The notes under the pieces: model-generated | Told to the model about the DNA's origin: nothing | Database searches by the model: none | Seen by the model: the letters and a program-made list of their open reading frames with translations, nothing else | Assembly: GCF_022836475.1 (NCBI RefSeq) | Contig: NZ_BQXH01000011.1 | Location: forward strand, 1-64,000 | Origin: Ligilactobacillus pabuli | Lineage (GTDB): Bacteria > Bacillota > Bacilli > Lactobacillales > Lactobacillaceae | Length of the DNA stretch: 64,000 nucleotides | Direction: 5' to 3' | Translations under genes and position numbers: made by a program | In this document: in pieces, positions 45,747 through 52,912 of the stretch | Layout: each line of letters opens with the position of its first letter | How positions within the stretch are numbered: position 1 is the stretch's first letter

Positions 45747-45911
45747 CTGACCAGAGTTAGGTTGTTTTGTTTCAAATCAGGCAGTTAAACTGTGTTTGAA
45801 AAGTTAATGTACCATCTAATTTCAAGTGAAATTGAGCAGGTCTTAGACCAGGGACAGATGGTAGCCAAAGAAAAACTTTAGCCGACTGTTTTTTCACGAA
45901 AAAAAAAAAGC

Positions 45912-45941
45912 TTGACAGCGCCTCCATAATAGTTTGATAAT
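45912..45941 (+). promoter_or_regulatory. Promoter of the thiSFG cluster
   Basis: TTGACA (45912-45917), 18-base spacer, GATAAT (45936-45941); start near 45948, just before the TPP aptamer. Confidence 0.65.
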
Positions 45942-45964
45942 GGGAGTATCATTTAAATAAATCA

Positions 45965-46055
45965 TTATAAGTTCGTCTGAGGTGCCAGAAATGGCTGAGA
46001 TCATACTCATTGAACCTGATGTAGTTTATACTACCGGAGGAAGAGCGAGTTATAA
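45965..46055 (+). promoter_or_regulatory. TPP riboswitch 1 (upstream of thiS)
   Basis: P1 is closed by TTATAA (45965-45970) and TTATAA (46050-46055). GGTGCC, GGCTGAGATCA, TGAACCTGAT and GGAGGAAG are the conserved THI-box elements in order; P3 extension TAGTTTATACTA is present. Thiamin pyrophosphate binding is expected to shut off the downstream genes. Confidence 0.9.
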
Positions 46056-46140
46056 GTTAACGTATGCTAAACTAGAGCCTTCTTTCAGACATGAGAGGAG
46101 ACTCTTTTTGTGTGGAAGCAGTGCGGGCAACGTTTGCTCA

Positions 46141-46180
46141 AATCCCTCTTTCTTCGGTCAATGAAGAAGGGGGATTTTTT
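46141..46180 (+). terminator. Riboswitch expression platform: terminator that also covers the thiS ribosome binding site
   Basis: AATCCCTCTTTCTTC (46141-46155) pairs with GAAGAAGGGGGATT (46163-46176), followed by six T that end two bases before the thiS ATG. The 3' arm is the AAGGGGG ribosome binding site, so the same hairpin can stop transcription or hide the translation start. A weaker stem AGAGCCT/AGGAGACTCT with T5 lies at about 46074-46109. Confidence 0.75.
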
Positions 46181-46181
46181 G

Positions 46182-46382
46182 ATGGTAACAGTGAATGGAA
46201 CGAAAGAAGAAGGCAAGGCAGGGTTGTCAGTTGCTGATTTATTGGCACAACGAGCAGTCGCAGTAGAAAATGTGGTGGTGGAATTGAACGGCGAAATTAT
46301 TCACCGTGCAGAATTTGCCCAGACACAGTTAAAAGATAACGACAAAGTAGAATTGATCTCATTTGTCGGCGGCGGACGTTAG
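46182..46382 (+). CDS. thiS: Sulfur carrier protein ThiS, with C-terminal GGGR
   Basis: Ubiquitin-like carrier that brings sulfur as a thiocarboxylate to thiazole synthase ThiG after adenylation by ThiF. 66 residues with the VTVNG opening and ELNGEIIHRAEF typical of ThiS. The normal ThiS C terminus is GG with a free terminal glycine; here the frame reads V-G-G-G-R then stop, leaving an arginine after the glycines. ATG 46182 has AAGGGGG upstream within the riboswitch hairpin; longer in-frame starts lie in the leader. First gene of the cluster. Confidence 0.9.
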   Translation: MVTVNGTKEEGKAGLSVADLLAQRAVAVENVVVELNGEIIHRAEFAQTQLKDNDKVELISFVGGGR

Positions 46383-46394
46383 GGGGAACAAAAA

Positions 46395-47036
46395 TTGACA
46401 GAATTAAAACTGCAAGGTGTTCCGGTTAACGACGTTTATACCGGAATGAAGGAACGAAACGTTAAAGATTCAACGGCTAAATTAGCGGCGGCACACGTCA
46501 CAATTGCTGGCTGCGGTGGTTTGGAAACTAACATTTCACTGGCATTAACGAGAATTGGAGTCGGTCATTTAACATTGATCGATTTTGACGAAGTAGAACT
46601 GAGCAATTTAAACCGGCAACAATTTAAATTCAGCCAGGTGGGAATGCCTAAGGTTCAAGCAATGAAGCAAAACCTGCAAGAAGTTAACCCATTTGTGACC
46701 GTAGATGCAATTCAAACGGAAGTTACCGCTGAAAATGTGCCCGAACTATTTGCGGATGCGGATATCATCTGTGAAGCCTTTGATAATCCAGCTGCTAAAG
46801 CATTACTGTTGGAAAATGCTAGTACAGAATTTCCAGAGAAACCGCTTGTGATGGGAACTGGAATGGCCGGAATACATAGCTCAAACGAGATCACCACCAA
46901 ACATTTGCGTGAGAATCTTTACATCGCGGGCGATGGTGTTTCCAAGGGGATGGAAGGCTTAATGGCACCGCGGGTCATGATCTGTGCTGGTCATGAAGCC
47001 AACATGATCACTCGTTTGATCCTTGGCGCAGAATAA
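46395..47036 (+). CDS. thiF: Thiamin biosynthesis adenylyltransferase ThiF, short form
   Basis: Adenylates the C-terminal glycine of ThiS. E1-like fold with nucleotide motif VTIAGCGGLETNIS (about residues 33-46), DFDEVELSNLNRQQF with the catalytic Asp/Arg, and CEAFDNPAAK. At 213 residues it is the short ThiF form found in many Firmicutes. The CxxC zinc pairs of the longer E. coli enzyme are absent. TTG start with GGGGGAA upstream; 12 bases after thiS. Confidence 0.88.
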   Translation: MTELKLQGVPVNDVYTGMKERNVKDSTAKLAAAHVTIAGCGGLETNISLALTRIGVGHLTLIDFDEVELSNLNRQQFKFSQVGMPKVQAMKQNLQEVNPFVTVDAIQTEVTAENVPELFADADIICEAFDNPAAKALLLENASTEFPEKPLVMGTGMAGIHSSNEITTKHLRENLYIAGDGVSKGMEGLMAPRVMICAGHEANMITRLILGAE

Positions 47037-47081
47037 AAACTTAGTTGCAACAGAACTGACTGATAAATGGAGGAATTTAAA

Positions 47082-47852
47082 ATGACAGAAGATTTATTAA
47101 CAATTGGTGGTCACACCTTTTCATCACGTTTTATTTTGGGCTCAGGCAAATATTCATATGACTTGATCGACGCTGCGGTTAAAAATGCTCAGGCACAAAT
47201 CATTACCATGGCCTTGCGTCGGAATGTCAGCGCAGAAGAAAATATTTTGAACTATATTCCAGCAGACGTCACGATCTTACCAAATACTTCCGGTTCAACC
47301 ACTGCCGAAGAAGCAATTCGGACTGCCCGTATCGCCCGTGAATTAAGCGGCAGTGACTTTGTTAAGCTGGAAGTTGTTCCCGATAAGAAATACTTAATGC
47401 CAGATAACTACGAAACATTAAAGGCGACAGAAGTATTGGCTAAAGAAGGCTTTATCGTGATGCCGTATGTGCTGCCAGACCTAAATGTTGCCCATAGTTT
47501 GGTTGATGCCGGAGCTGCCACAGTGATGCCATTAGCTGCACCAATTGGCACTAATAAAGGATTAGCTACGAAGGATCTGATTCAAATTTTGATCGACGAA
47601 ATTGATGTCCCAGTCATCGTTGATGCCGGGATCGGTCGTCCAAGTCAAGCAGCCGAAGCAATGGAAATGGGTGCGGACGCGATCATGGCGAATACTTCGA
47701 TGGCAACTGCCGGCAACATTCCATTGATGGCAGAAGCTTTCCGTTTGGCAGTCGAAGCTGGGCGCAAAGCATATCTTGCTCAACCAGGACGTGTGATCGA
47801 ACATGGTGCAGTAGCTTCTTCACCAGTGAAAGGTGTTAGCCAGAAAGGTTAA
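47082..47852 (+). CDS. thiG: Thiazole synthase ThiG
   Basis: Forms the thiazole phosphate from 1-deoxyxylulose-5-phosphate, ThiS thiocarboxylate and dehydroglycine. TIM barrel of 256 residues: SRFILGSGKYS opening; FVKLEVVPD with the Schiff-base lysine; VMPLAAPIGTNKGL and VDAGIGRPSQAAEAMEMGADAIMANT at the phosphate site. ATG 47082 is chosen: GGAGG lies just upstream, while an ATG 15 bases earlier overlaps that site. No thiO or thiH, needed for dehydroglycine, is present in the window. Confidence 0.95.
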   Translation: MTEDLLTIGGHTFSSRFILGSGKYSYDLIDAAVKNAQAQIITMALRRNVSAEENILNYIPADVTILPNTSGSTTAEEAIRTARIARELSGSDFVKLEVVPDKKYLMPDNYETLKATEVLAKEGFIVMPYVLPDLNVAHSLVDAGAATVMPLAAPIGTNKGLATKDLIQILIDEIDVPVIVDAGIGRPSQAAEAMEMGADAIMANTSMATAGNIPLMAEAFRLAVEAGRKAYLAQPGRVIEHGAVASSPVKGVSQKG

Positions 47853-47855
47853 GAG

Positions 47856-49079
47856 ATGACAGAAAAAGCAGTTGAGACAGTCCAAGAATTATTTGCACAA
47901 ATTATCGACCTGTCACGCGAGACACCCGGGCAAAATCGGGCAGTTTATTCCGCCAACTGGGTGGCAGCTCAGGGATTAGTGATTAAATTTGCCTTAGCGC
48001 ACGGTTTACAAGTAATGGTGGATGATTTTGGGACTGTTTATGCAGACCTGCCAGGGCAAACAAGCAGTCAGGTGGTCGCGACGGGTTCGCACATTGACAC
48101 AGTTACGGATGGCGGACGTTACGATGGCTTGTACGGGGTGCTTGGTGGTTTGCAAGCAGTCTTAAACCTGCAAAAAGATGCCGCACGTTTACAACACACG
48201 GTACGGTTGATTTCCTTTAGTGAAGAAGAAGGCAGCCGTTTTCCCACGACTTTTACCGGTTCTAAGCACTATATCAAAGCGGACCAAGACCTTGATTTGA
48301 CTGACGAAAATGGAGTTTCGTTTGCAGCGGCCAAACAGGAGGCAGTCGCAAAACTGCAAGCAATCACAGGGGTCAACCGTGGCATACCAGCTGTACCTGC
48401 TTGTTTTACAGAATTACACATTGAACAAGGTCCTCGGCTAGAATTAGCTCACGCGCAAATTGGCTTAGTGACAGCGATTTGCGGACAACGGCGGTTTACG
48501 ATCCAAGTTCATGGAAATGCCAATCATGCGGGAACGACTCCGATGGACCAACGGCAAGACGCTTTGTTAGCTGCAGCTGAACTCATTGGCAAGCTGCATT
48601 CGTTAGCTGGTGAGGTTTCGGATCAGTTGACATTTACAGTAGGGCAACTGAATGTCTTGCCAAATACGGTCAACGTGATCCCTGGTCAAGTTAACTTTAC
48701 GGTTGACTGTCACCATGATGACGAAGCAACCTTAGATCACTATGAACAGCTACTGCGCCAACAAGTTGAGCAGTTGGGTCAACGCGCAGGTTTCCACACT
48801 GAAATCGAGCGTTGGGCTCATGACTTGCCAACTCACTTGGATTCACAGTTGCTGGCCGCTAACCGCAAACTAGCGCAAAAACTGGGTTTAAGTCAGTTAG
48901 AACTGGCTTCAGGAGCGGGACATGATAGTGAGATCATGAGTCGAGTGACACCAACGACGATGATCTTTGTACCAAGTATTGGGGGAGTCAGCCATGCACC
49001 TGCGGAAAACACAAGTGAGGCTGATTTGCAGGCGGGGGTCGCTTTATTAACTGCCAGCTTGCAGAACTTGGCTTTTTAG
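47856..49079 (+). CDS. M20-family amidohydrolase (hydantoinase/carbamoylase, AllC-like)
   Basis: Zinc hydrolase that cleaves C-N bonds of N-carbamoyl or amide substrates. 407 residues with the subfamily pattern GSHIDTVTDGGRYDG (metal histidine and bridging aspartate), SFSEEEGSRFPTTFTGS (catalytic and metal glutamates), TELHIEQGP, HGNANHAGTTPM (dimer-domain histidine), SGAGHDSEIM and a final SHAPAEN. The start lies 3 bases after the thiG stop, so it is almost certainly in the TPP-riboswitch operon. Known members act on allantoate, beta-ureidopropionate or N-carbamoyl amino acids. A role in salvaging an amide-bearing thiamin precursor or breakdown product is an inference from context. Confidence 0.88.
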   Translation: MTEKAVETVQELFAQIIDLSRETPGQNRAVYSANWVAAQGLVIKFALAHGLQVMVDDFGTVYADLPGQTSSQVVATGSHIDTVTDGGRYDGLYGVLGGLQAVLNLQKDAARLQHTVRLISFSEEEGSRFPTTFTGSKHYIKADQDLDLTDENGVSFAAAKQEAVAKLQAITGVNRGIPAVPACFTELHIEQGPRLELAHAQIGLVTAICGQRRFTIQVHGNANHAGTTPMDQRQDALLAAAELIGKLHSLAGEVSDQLTFTVGQLNVLPNTVNVIPGQVNFTVDCHHDDEATLDHYEQLLRQQVEQLGQRAGFHTEIERWAHDLPTHLDSQLLAANRKLAQKLGLSQLELASGAGHDSEIMSRVTPTTMIFVPSIGGVSHAPAENTSEADLQAGVALLTASLQNLAF

Positions 49080-49109
49080 GAGCTAAAAGAATGGAATGGA
49101 GGAAAATCA

Positions 49110-50360
49110 GTGCGTAAATTTAGTCTAACTACTCAAATCACTGGCGCAATGCTAGTCGGGGTCGTCTTAGGAGCAGTTTGGCCCAAACTAGCCCAAGATT
49201 TAAGCATTATTGGGGAAATCTTTTTGCGTTTGATTCAAATGGGTGTCGTGCTAATGATTTTTGGGGCAGTGATCGAGGCGTTGGGGAGCCTCAAGCCCCA
49301 AGATTTAGGACGGCTAGGACTAAAAACGGGTTGCTGGTTTTTTGTAACAACAGTATTAGCGGCATTACTCGGCATTGGCGGCGGGTTAATTTTACAACCA
49401 GGAAAAGTAGCTGATTTAGCGCAATTTGCGGGGACTAAGTTTAAGGGACCAGCCGCAACTAACTTCCATGATACCGTGTTGAATTTCTTTCCCACAAACA
49501 TCTTTAACTCTCTTTCAAGTGGGAATGTGATTCAAGTTTTGGTATTTGCGAGTTTGTTCGGGGTCGTTTTGAGCCGTGCCAACGTGCAGGGCAATTATCA
49601 GCGAGTCCTAGAACTGGTTAAACAAGTCAACCAACTCGTGGTCAAAATGGTCATGTTAGTTATGAAGTTAGCGCCGCTAGGGATTGCTTCACTGGTTGCC
49701 ACTGCGTTAGCCACCAATGGCAGTCAGGTGCTCTTACCGTTAGTGCGTTTCTTAGGGGATTACGCCTTATTGACGGTACTGTTTGTTGGCGGACTATTTT
49801 GTTTTACTAGTTGGTATGCCAAAGTTCCTTTGCTCAGTTTGGTGAAAGGCTTTAGCGAGATTATTGTTGTTGCTTTCACTACTACTTCTTCAGCGGTCGC
49901 TTTGCCGGTGGAAATGAAGGTAGCGCGTGACAAATTAGGGGTCAGTCAGCCAGTCAGCCAGCTGGTTTTACCATTAGGGATGGCTCTGAATAGTAATGGG
50001 TTAGCACTGTACTTGTCATTAGTTTGTGTCACGATGATGCAGTTAATGGGAACTAGTTTGACGTTTGGAATGTTAGGGAAAGTGGTTGTTTTAGCAATTT
50101 TAGCCTGCTTAGGGACGGTCGTCGTACCAGGTGGAGGTTTAGTTGCGTTAACGATCATGGTGCCGGCCCTAGGAATGCCGGCTGCTAGCATTGGCTTGTT
50201 TGCAGGCATTGATTGGTTTGTTGGGATGTTTCGGACAGTTGCCAATGTAGTCGGTGATACAACCACTGCCATCGGTGTTGCAGCGAGTGATGATCAGTTG
50301 CAGCGAACAGTTTATCAAACTAAGAGCTCTAAAATGAAGCAAGCTAAACAAGCTTCTTAA
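49110..50360 (+). CDS. Dicarboxylate/amino acid:cation symporter (DAACS) family transporter
   Basis: Secondary transporter of the GltP/GltT fold, 416 residues with eight hydrophobic segments and two re-entrant loops. The serine-rich hairpin is AFTTTSSAVALP and the TM8 substrate helix keeps DWFVGMFRTVANVVGD (D, R, N, D positions). TM7 reads NSNGLALY where glutamate and aspartate carriers have NMDGTALY, so a cation/substrate-site residue is changed. GTG start with GGAGG 7 bases upstream, 30 bases after the amidohydrolase, so it is likely the last gene of the thiamin-regulated operon. Confidence 0.85.
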   Translation: MRKFSLTTQITGAMLVGVVLGAVWPKLAQDLSIIGEIFLRLIQMGVVLMIFGAVIEALGSLKPQDLGRLGLKTGCWFFVTTVLAALLGIGGGLILQPGKVADLAQFAGTKFKGPAATNFHDTVLNFFPTNIFNSLSSGNVIQVLVFASLFGVVLSRANVQGNYQRVLELVKQVNQLVVKMVMLVMKLAPLGIASLVATALATNGSQVLLPLVRFLGDYALLTVLFVGGLFCFTSWYAKVPLLSLVKGFSEIIVVAFTTTSSAVALPVEMKVARDKLGVSQPVSQLVLPLGMALNSNGLALYLSLVCVTMMQLMGTSLTFGMLGKVVVLAILACLGTVVVPGGGLVALTIMVPALGMPAASIGLFAGIDWFVGMFRTVANVVGDTTTAIGVAASDDQLQRTVYQTKSSKMKQAKQAS

Positions 50361-50370
50361 AGCATAAAAG

Positions 50371-50425
50371 CACCAGTTGATTCCTAAGTTATGTAACTTG
50401 AAAATCAGCTGGTGCTTTTTTATTT
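50371..50425 (+). terminator. Terminator of the thi operon
   Basis: AAAAGCACCAG-TTGATT and AATCAGCTGGTGCTTTTTT form a stem of about 17 bp with one G-U. The first strong terminator after thiS, which supports a five-gene transcription unit. Confidence 0.85.
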
Positions 50426-50509
50426 GCAAAGAGCTAAATGTGAAATGCTCTCAATAAAACTGTTTGTGGACTGAACTCTGGGAGGCTCGGGTCTACAAAT
50501 CTGTGTGCT

Positions 50510-50720
50510 CTGTAGACGTAAGTCCGGAGAAGTAACGTGTACAGTGTGCTCTGTAGACATAAGTCTGTGGAAGTAATGTGTACAGCGGGCTCTGTAGACA
50601 TAAGTTTGGGAAAGTAACGTGTACAGCGAGTTCTGTAGACATAAGTCAGGGGAAGTAATGTGTACAGCGAGTTCTGTAGACATAAGTCAGGGGAAGTAAT
50701 ACATACAGTGAGCCCTGTAT
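50510..50720. repeat. 41-bp tandem repeat array, about five units
   Basis: CTGTAGAC recurs at 50510, 50551, 50592, 50633 and 50674, and a degenerate CTGTAT at 50715, all exactly 41 bases apart. Units share CTGTAGACATAAGT, GGAAGTAA and GTGTACAG; the last two full units are nearly identical. The join of adjacent units gives TGTACAG-N6-CTGTAGACA, an imperfect inverted repeat. Open frames through it are artefacts, since 41 is not a multiple of three. The flanks 50430-50509 and 50721-50764 hold partial matches only. Confidence 0.9.
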
Positions 50721-50764
50721 CTAACTTTGGAAGGCTTTGGTCTAAAAATTTATTGAACTACTAA

Positions 50765-50812
50765 AACGAGACTATCCTTGCCAAATTTGGCAAACAGACA
50801 GTCTCGTTCTTT
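50765..50812. terminator. Terminator-like hairpin containing a 16-bp palindrome
   Basis: ACGAGACT and AGTCTCGT close a structure whose centre is the perfect palindrome TTGCCAAATTTGGCAA (50778-50793). On the minus strand it is followed by TTTTAG, so it may end the aldo/keto reductase transcript. Confidence 0.65.
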
Positions 50813-50825
50813 AGATTATTTTTTT

Positions 50826-50945
50826 AGTCGAGCTCCTTGAGGCAAGAGATTCCGCTTATCTCAGCCCAACCTTCAATGCCTAAACCGCATTAAAGGTTAG
50901 GTTACGATAATGCTCGTCTCTTAACCGCCTCACTCCGCTCTGTTA
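50826..50945 (+). repeat. 120-bp dispersed repeat, copy C
   Basis: AGTCGAGCTC...CGCTCTGTTA. Outer arms TGAGGC (50838-50843) and GCCTCA (50927-50932); inner stem AACCTTCAATGC (50868-50879) / GCATTAAAGGTT (50887-50898), loop CTAAACC. It ends one base before the stop codon of the minus-strand reductase gene. Confidence 0.9.
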
Positions 50946-50946
50946 A

Positions 50947-51798
50947 TTAAAAGTTTGTTTTATCAGGGTCACTACCGTAGCCGCCAATCCCAACTAGTTG
51001 ATCAATTTCGGACATTTGTTCAGCAGTTAATTCAAAGTCAAAAATCTGAGTGTTTTCCGCAATGCGGTCCGCATGGACAGACTTAGGCAATGGCAGGTAT
51101 TCACGCTGCAACGACCAGCGGAGACAAACTTGCGCAATTGTATGCTGAGTTTCTTCGGCTAGCTTTTGTAAAGTTGGGTCAGTGAAAATCTTACCCGTTC
51201 CAAATGGACTGTAAGCTTCCAGCAACATCCCGTGTGCCCGTGAATATTCAACTAATTCGTCATCGTGATCACCAGGGCAAAGGTGGATTTGGTTAACCAT
51301 TGGTGCCACAGTCTGAGTTTTTTCCAGAACTTCTAAGTGATGCTGGCGGAAGTTGGAGACACCAATTGCCCGAATCTTACCAGCTTTGTAAGCATCTTCG
51401 AAAGCACGCCAAGTTTCTTGGAGGTGTTTTTCCCAGTCATCTTCGCGATATTGTGCTGGGTTAGGCCAGTGAATCAAGAAGAGGTCTAAATAATCAATAC
51501 CAAGGTCAGCCAAGGATTGGTCTAAAGCGGCAGTTGCTTGATCATAAGTATGGTAAATGTTGTTTAATTTACTTGTGATAAAGATTTCATCACGGGCAAC
51601 ACCACTAGCTTTGATTCCGCGGCCGACACTTTTTTCGTTGCCGTACATTTCAGCTGTGTCAATGTGACGATAGCCAGCATCGATTGCTGCTTTAACAGAA
51701 GATTCAGCGACATCACCATCGGGAGTCTGCCAGGTACCAAAACCAACGACTGGAATTTTGACGTCGTTACTTAAAGTGTAAGTGCTTGTTAAGTCCAT
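50947..51798 (-). CDS. Aldo/keto reductase (2,5-diketogluconate reductase-like)
   Basis: NADPH-dependent carbonyl reductase with a TIM-barrel fold. GYRHIDTAEMYGNE carries the catalytic Asp and Tyr, ITSKL the lysine, and LFLIHWPNP the histidine; AIGVSNF and LPKSVHADRI (cofactor phosphate site) follow. 283 residues from ATG 51798, with GAGGT 8 bases upstream; a start 14 codons earlier has no site. Physiological substrate unknown. Its 3' end abuts repeat copy C. Confidence 0.9.
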   Translation of the reverse strand: MDLTSTYTLSNDVKIPVVGFGTWQTPDGDVAESSVKAAIDAGYRHIDTAEMYGNEKSVGRGIKASGVARDEIFITSKLNNIYHTYDQATAALDQSLADLGIDYLDLFLIHWPNPAQYREDDWEKHLQETWRAFEDAYKAGKIRAIGVSNFRQHHLEVLEKTQTVAPMVNQIHLCPGDHDDELVEYSRAHGMLLEAYSPFGTGKIFTDPTLQKLAEETQHTIAQVCLRWSLQREYLPLPKSVHADRIAENTQIFDFELTAEQMSEIDQLVGIGGYGSDPDKTNF

Positions 51799-51937
51799 AC
51801 TATAAAACCTCACTTTGTTAAATTTATAGTTCATTCCCATTATTATATAAGGAAATTAACTGATTGTAAAACGTTTGCACTTTCACAAAGATCAAAGTAT
51901 TTGTGGGAAAAGCTTTATTTTTAGCTTAGCTTTTTCG

Positions 51938-51965
51938 TTGACAAATGTAAATATAATGTTATGAT
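51938..51965 (+). promoter_or_regulatory. Promoter of the cop operon
   Basis: TTGACA (51938-51943), 16-base spacer, TATGAT (51960-51965). Confidence 0.7.
51940..51949. promoter_or_regulatory. cop box 1 (CopY operator)
   Basis: GACAAATGTA matches the lactic-acid-bacterial cop box KACAnnTGTA and overlaps the -35 element of the operon. Confidence 0.8.
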
Positions 51966-51979
51966 ATTGGTGAAAAGAT

Positions 51980-51989
51980 GACAAATGTA
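51980..51989. promoter_or_regulatory. cop box 2 (CopY operator)
   Basis: A second GACAAATGTA, identical to box 1 and exactly 40 bases downstream, in the early transcribed region. Two boxes flanking the core promoter is the arrangement known for CopY-regulated operons. Confidence 0.8.
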
Positions 51990-52008
51990 AACGAAAAGAG
52001 ATGAGAGT

Positions 52009-52449
52009 ATGGCAGTCACTGAAATGGCTCCTGAAATGACGACGGCAGAATGGGAACTGATGCGTATTATTTGGACTAAGGGTCAGGCTAGTAGTAGTGA
52101 AGTCAGCGCATTGATCCGTGCGAAAAAGAACTGGACAGAGTCAACGGTTAAAACCTTGTTGCGGCGCTTGGTCAATAAACAGGCTTTAAAAACAGTGAGA
52201 GATGGACGCCGCTTCATCTATTTGCCGCTAATTACCGAAAGTCATGCGATGGATCAAATGGCTGAGGAAACTTTTGCCCGTTTGTGTGAAATGAAAAAGG
52301 GACAGGAATTAACAAAATTGTTAGAGGAAACGACTTTAAGCCAGGCAGATATTCGACAAATGCAAGCGGTACTGGCGACTAAGTTAGCATCAGCACCACA
52401 GACGGTTGCTTGTAACTGTTTGCCCGGAGTGGAACATGCTTGTTGCTAG
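52009..52449 (+). CDS. copY: Copper-responsive repressor CopY/TcrY
   Basis: Winged-helix BlaI/CopY-family repressor; zinc form binds cop boxes, copper displaces zinc and releases it. The DNA-binding domain (about residues 10-75) includes TTAEWELMRIIW and STVKTLLRRLVNK. The C-terminal metal motif is complete as CNCLPGVEHACC (CxC...CC). 146 residues, normal. First gene of the operon with two cop boxes around its promoter, so it represses itself. Weak purine-rich ribosome binding site, as often seen for repressors. Confidence 0.94.
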   Translation: MAVTEMAPEMTTAEWELMRIIWTKGQASSSEVSALIRAKKNWTESTVKTLLRRLVNKQALKTVRDGRRFIYLPLITESHAMDQMAEETFARLCEMKKGQELTKLLEETTLSQADIRQMQAVLATKLASAPQTVACNCLPGVEHACC

Positions 52450-52476
52450 GAAATCATAGAAAGAAGGAGAAATCTA

Positions 52477-52848
52477 ATGATTAAAATTATCGTGGTCTTG
52501 GTTGGTTTAGCAATCATCGCTTTTATTGCCTGGTGGTTTTTCGGCAAGCACGAAGTCGAAGAAGGAACAGCGGACCTGAGCGCTGACCAGCAAAGCATTG
52601 ATGTTGAGGTTTTGGGTGGCTATTCACCAGAAACGGTGGTCTTAAAGCAGGGTGTGCCTGCTAAAATCAACTTTACGAGAAAGGACCCGTCAAGTTGTTT
52701 GGATCGGGTCGTTTTCCCTGATTTTGGAATCAACCAGGAACTCCCCAAGGATGAAACTAAGTCAGTTAAAATTGATACTAGTAAATCTGGCGAATTCGAA
52801 TGGGCCTGTGGCATGGATATGTTCCATGGCAAATTGATCATCAAGTAA
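52477..52848 (+). CDS. Membrane-anchored cupredoxin-like protein
   Basis: One N-terminal TM (about residues 3-21), an acidic linker, then a cupredoxin-like domain of about 85 residues. Possible copper ligands are the cysteine in SSCLD and the C-terminal CGMDMFHGK (Cys, two Met, His). It shares GGYxPxxVxLKQGVPA and the CGMDMF end with the next gene, so the two are paralogues. The orientation suggests the domain lies outside the membrane. Its place between copY and the ATPase argues for copper handling; ligand assignment is inferred. Confidence 0.82.
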   Translation: MIKIIVVLVGLAIIAFIAWWFFGKHEVEEGTADLSADQQSIDVEVLGGYSPETVVLKQGVPAKINFTRKDPSSCLDRVVFPDFGINQELPKDETKSVKIDTSKSGEFEWACGMDMFHGKLIIK

Positions 52849-52912
52849 AGTGTACTAAATTCATTAATCAGTCAGTCAAAATTTTTAGTAACTATTCTTA
52901 GGAGGAATTATC

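Noticed and set aside
50420-50683. Minus-strand open frame with repeated SxDLxLQS-type peptides
   Set aside because: It is a translation of the 41-bp DNA repeat; the unit length is not a multiple of three and there is no ribosome binding site.
50510-50720. CRISPR array
   Set aside because: The whole 41-bp unit is conserved, with no unique spacers, and there are no cas genes.
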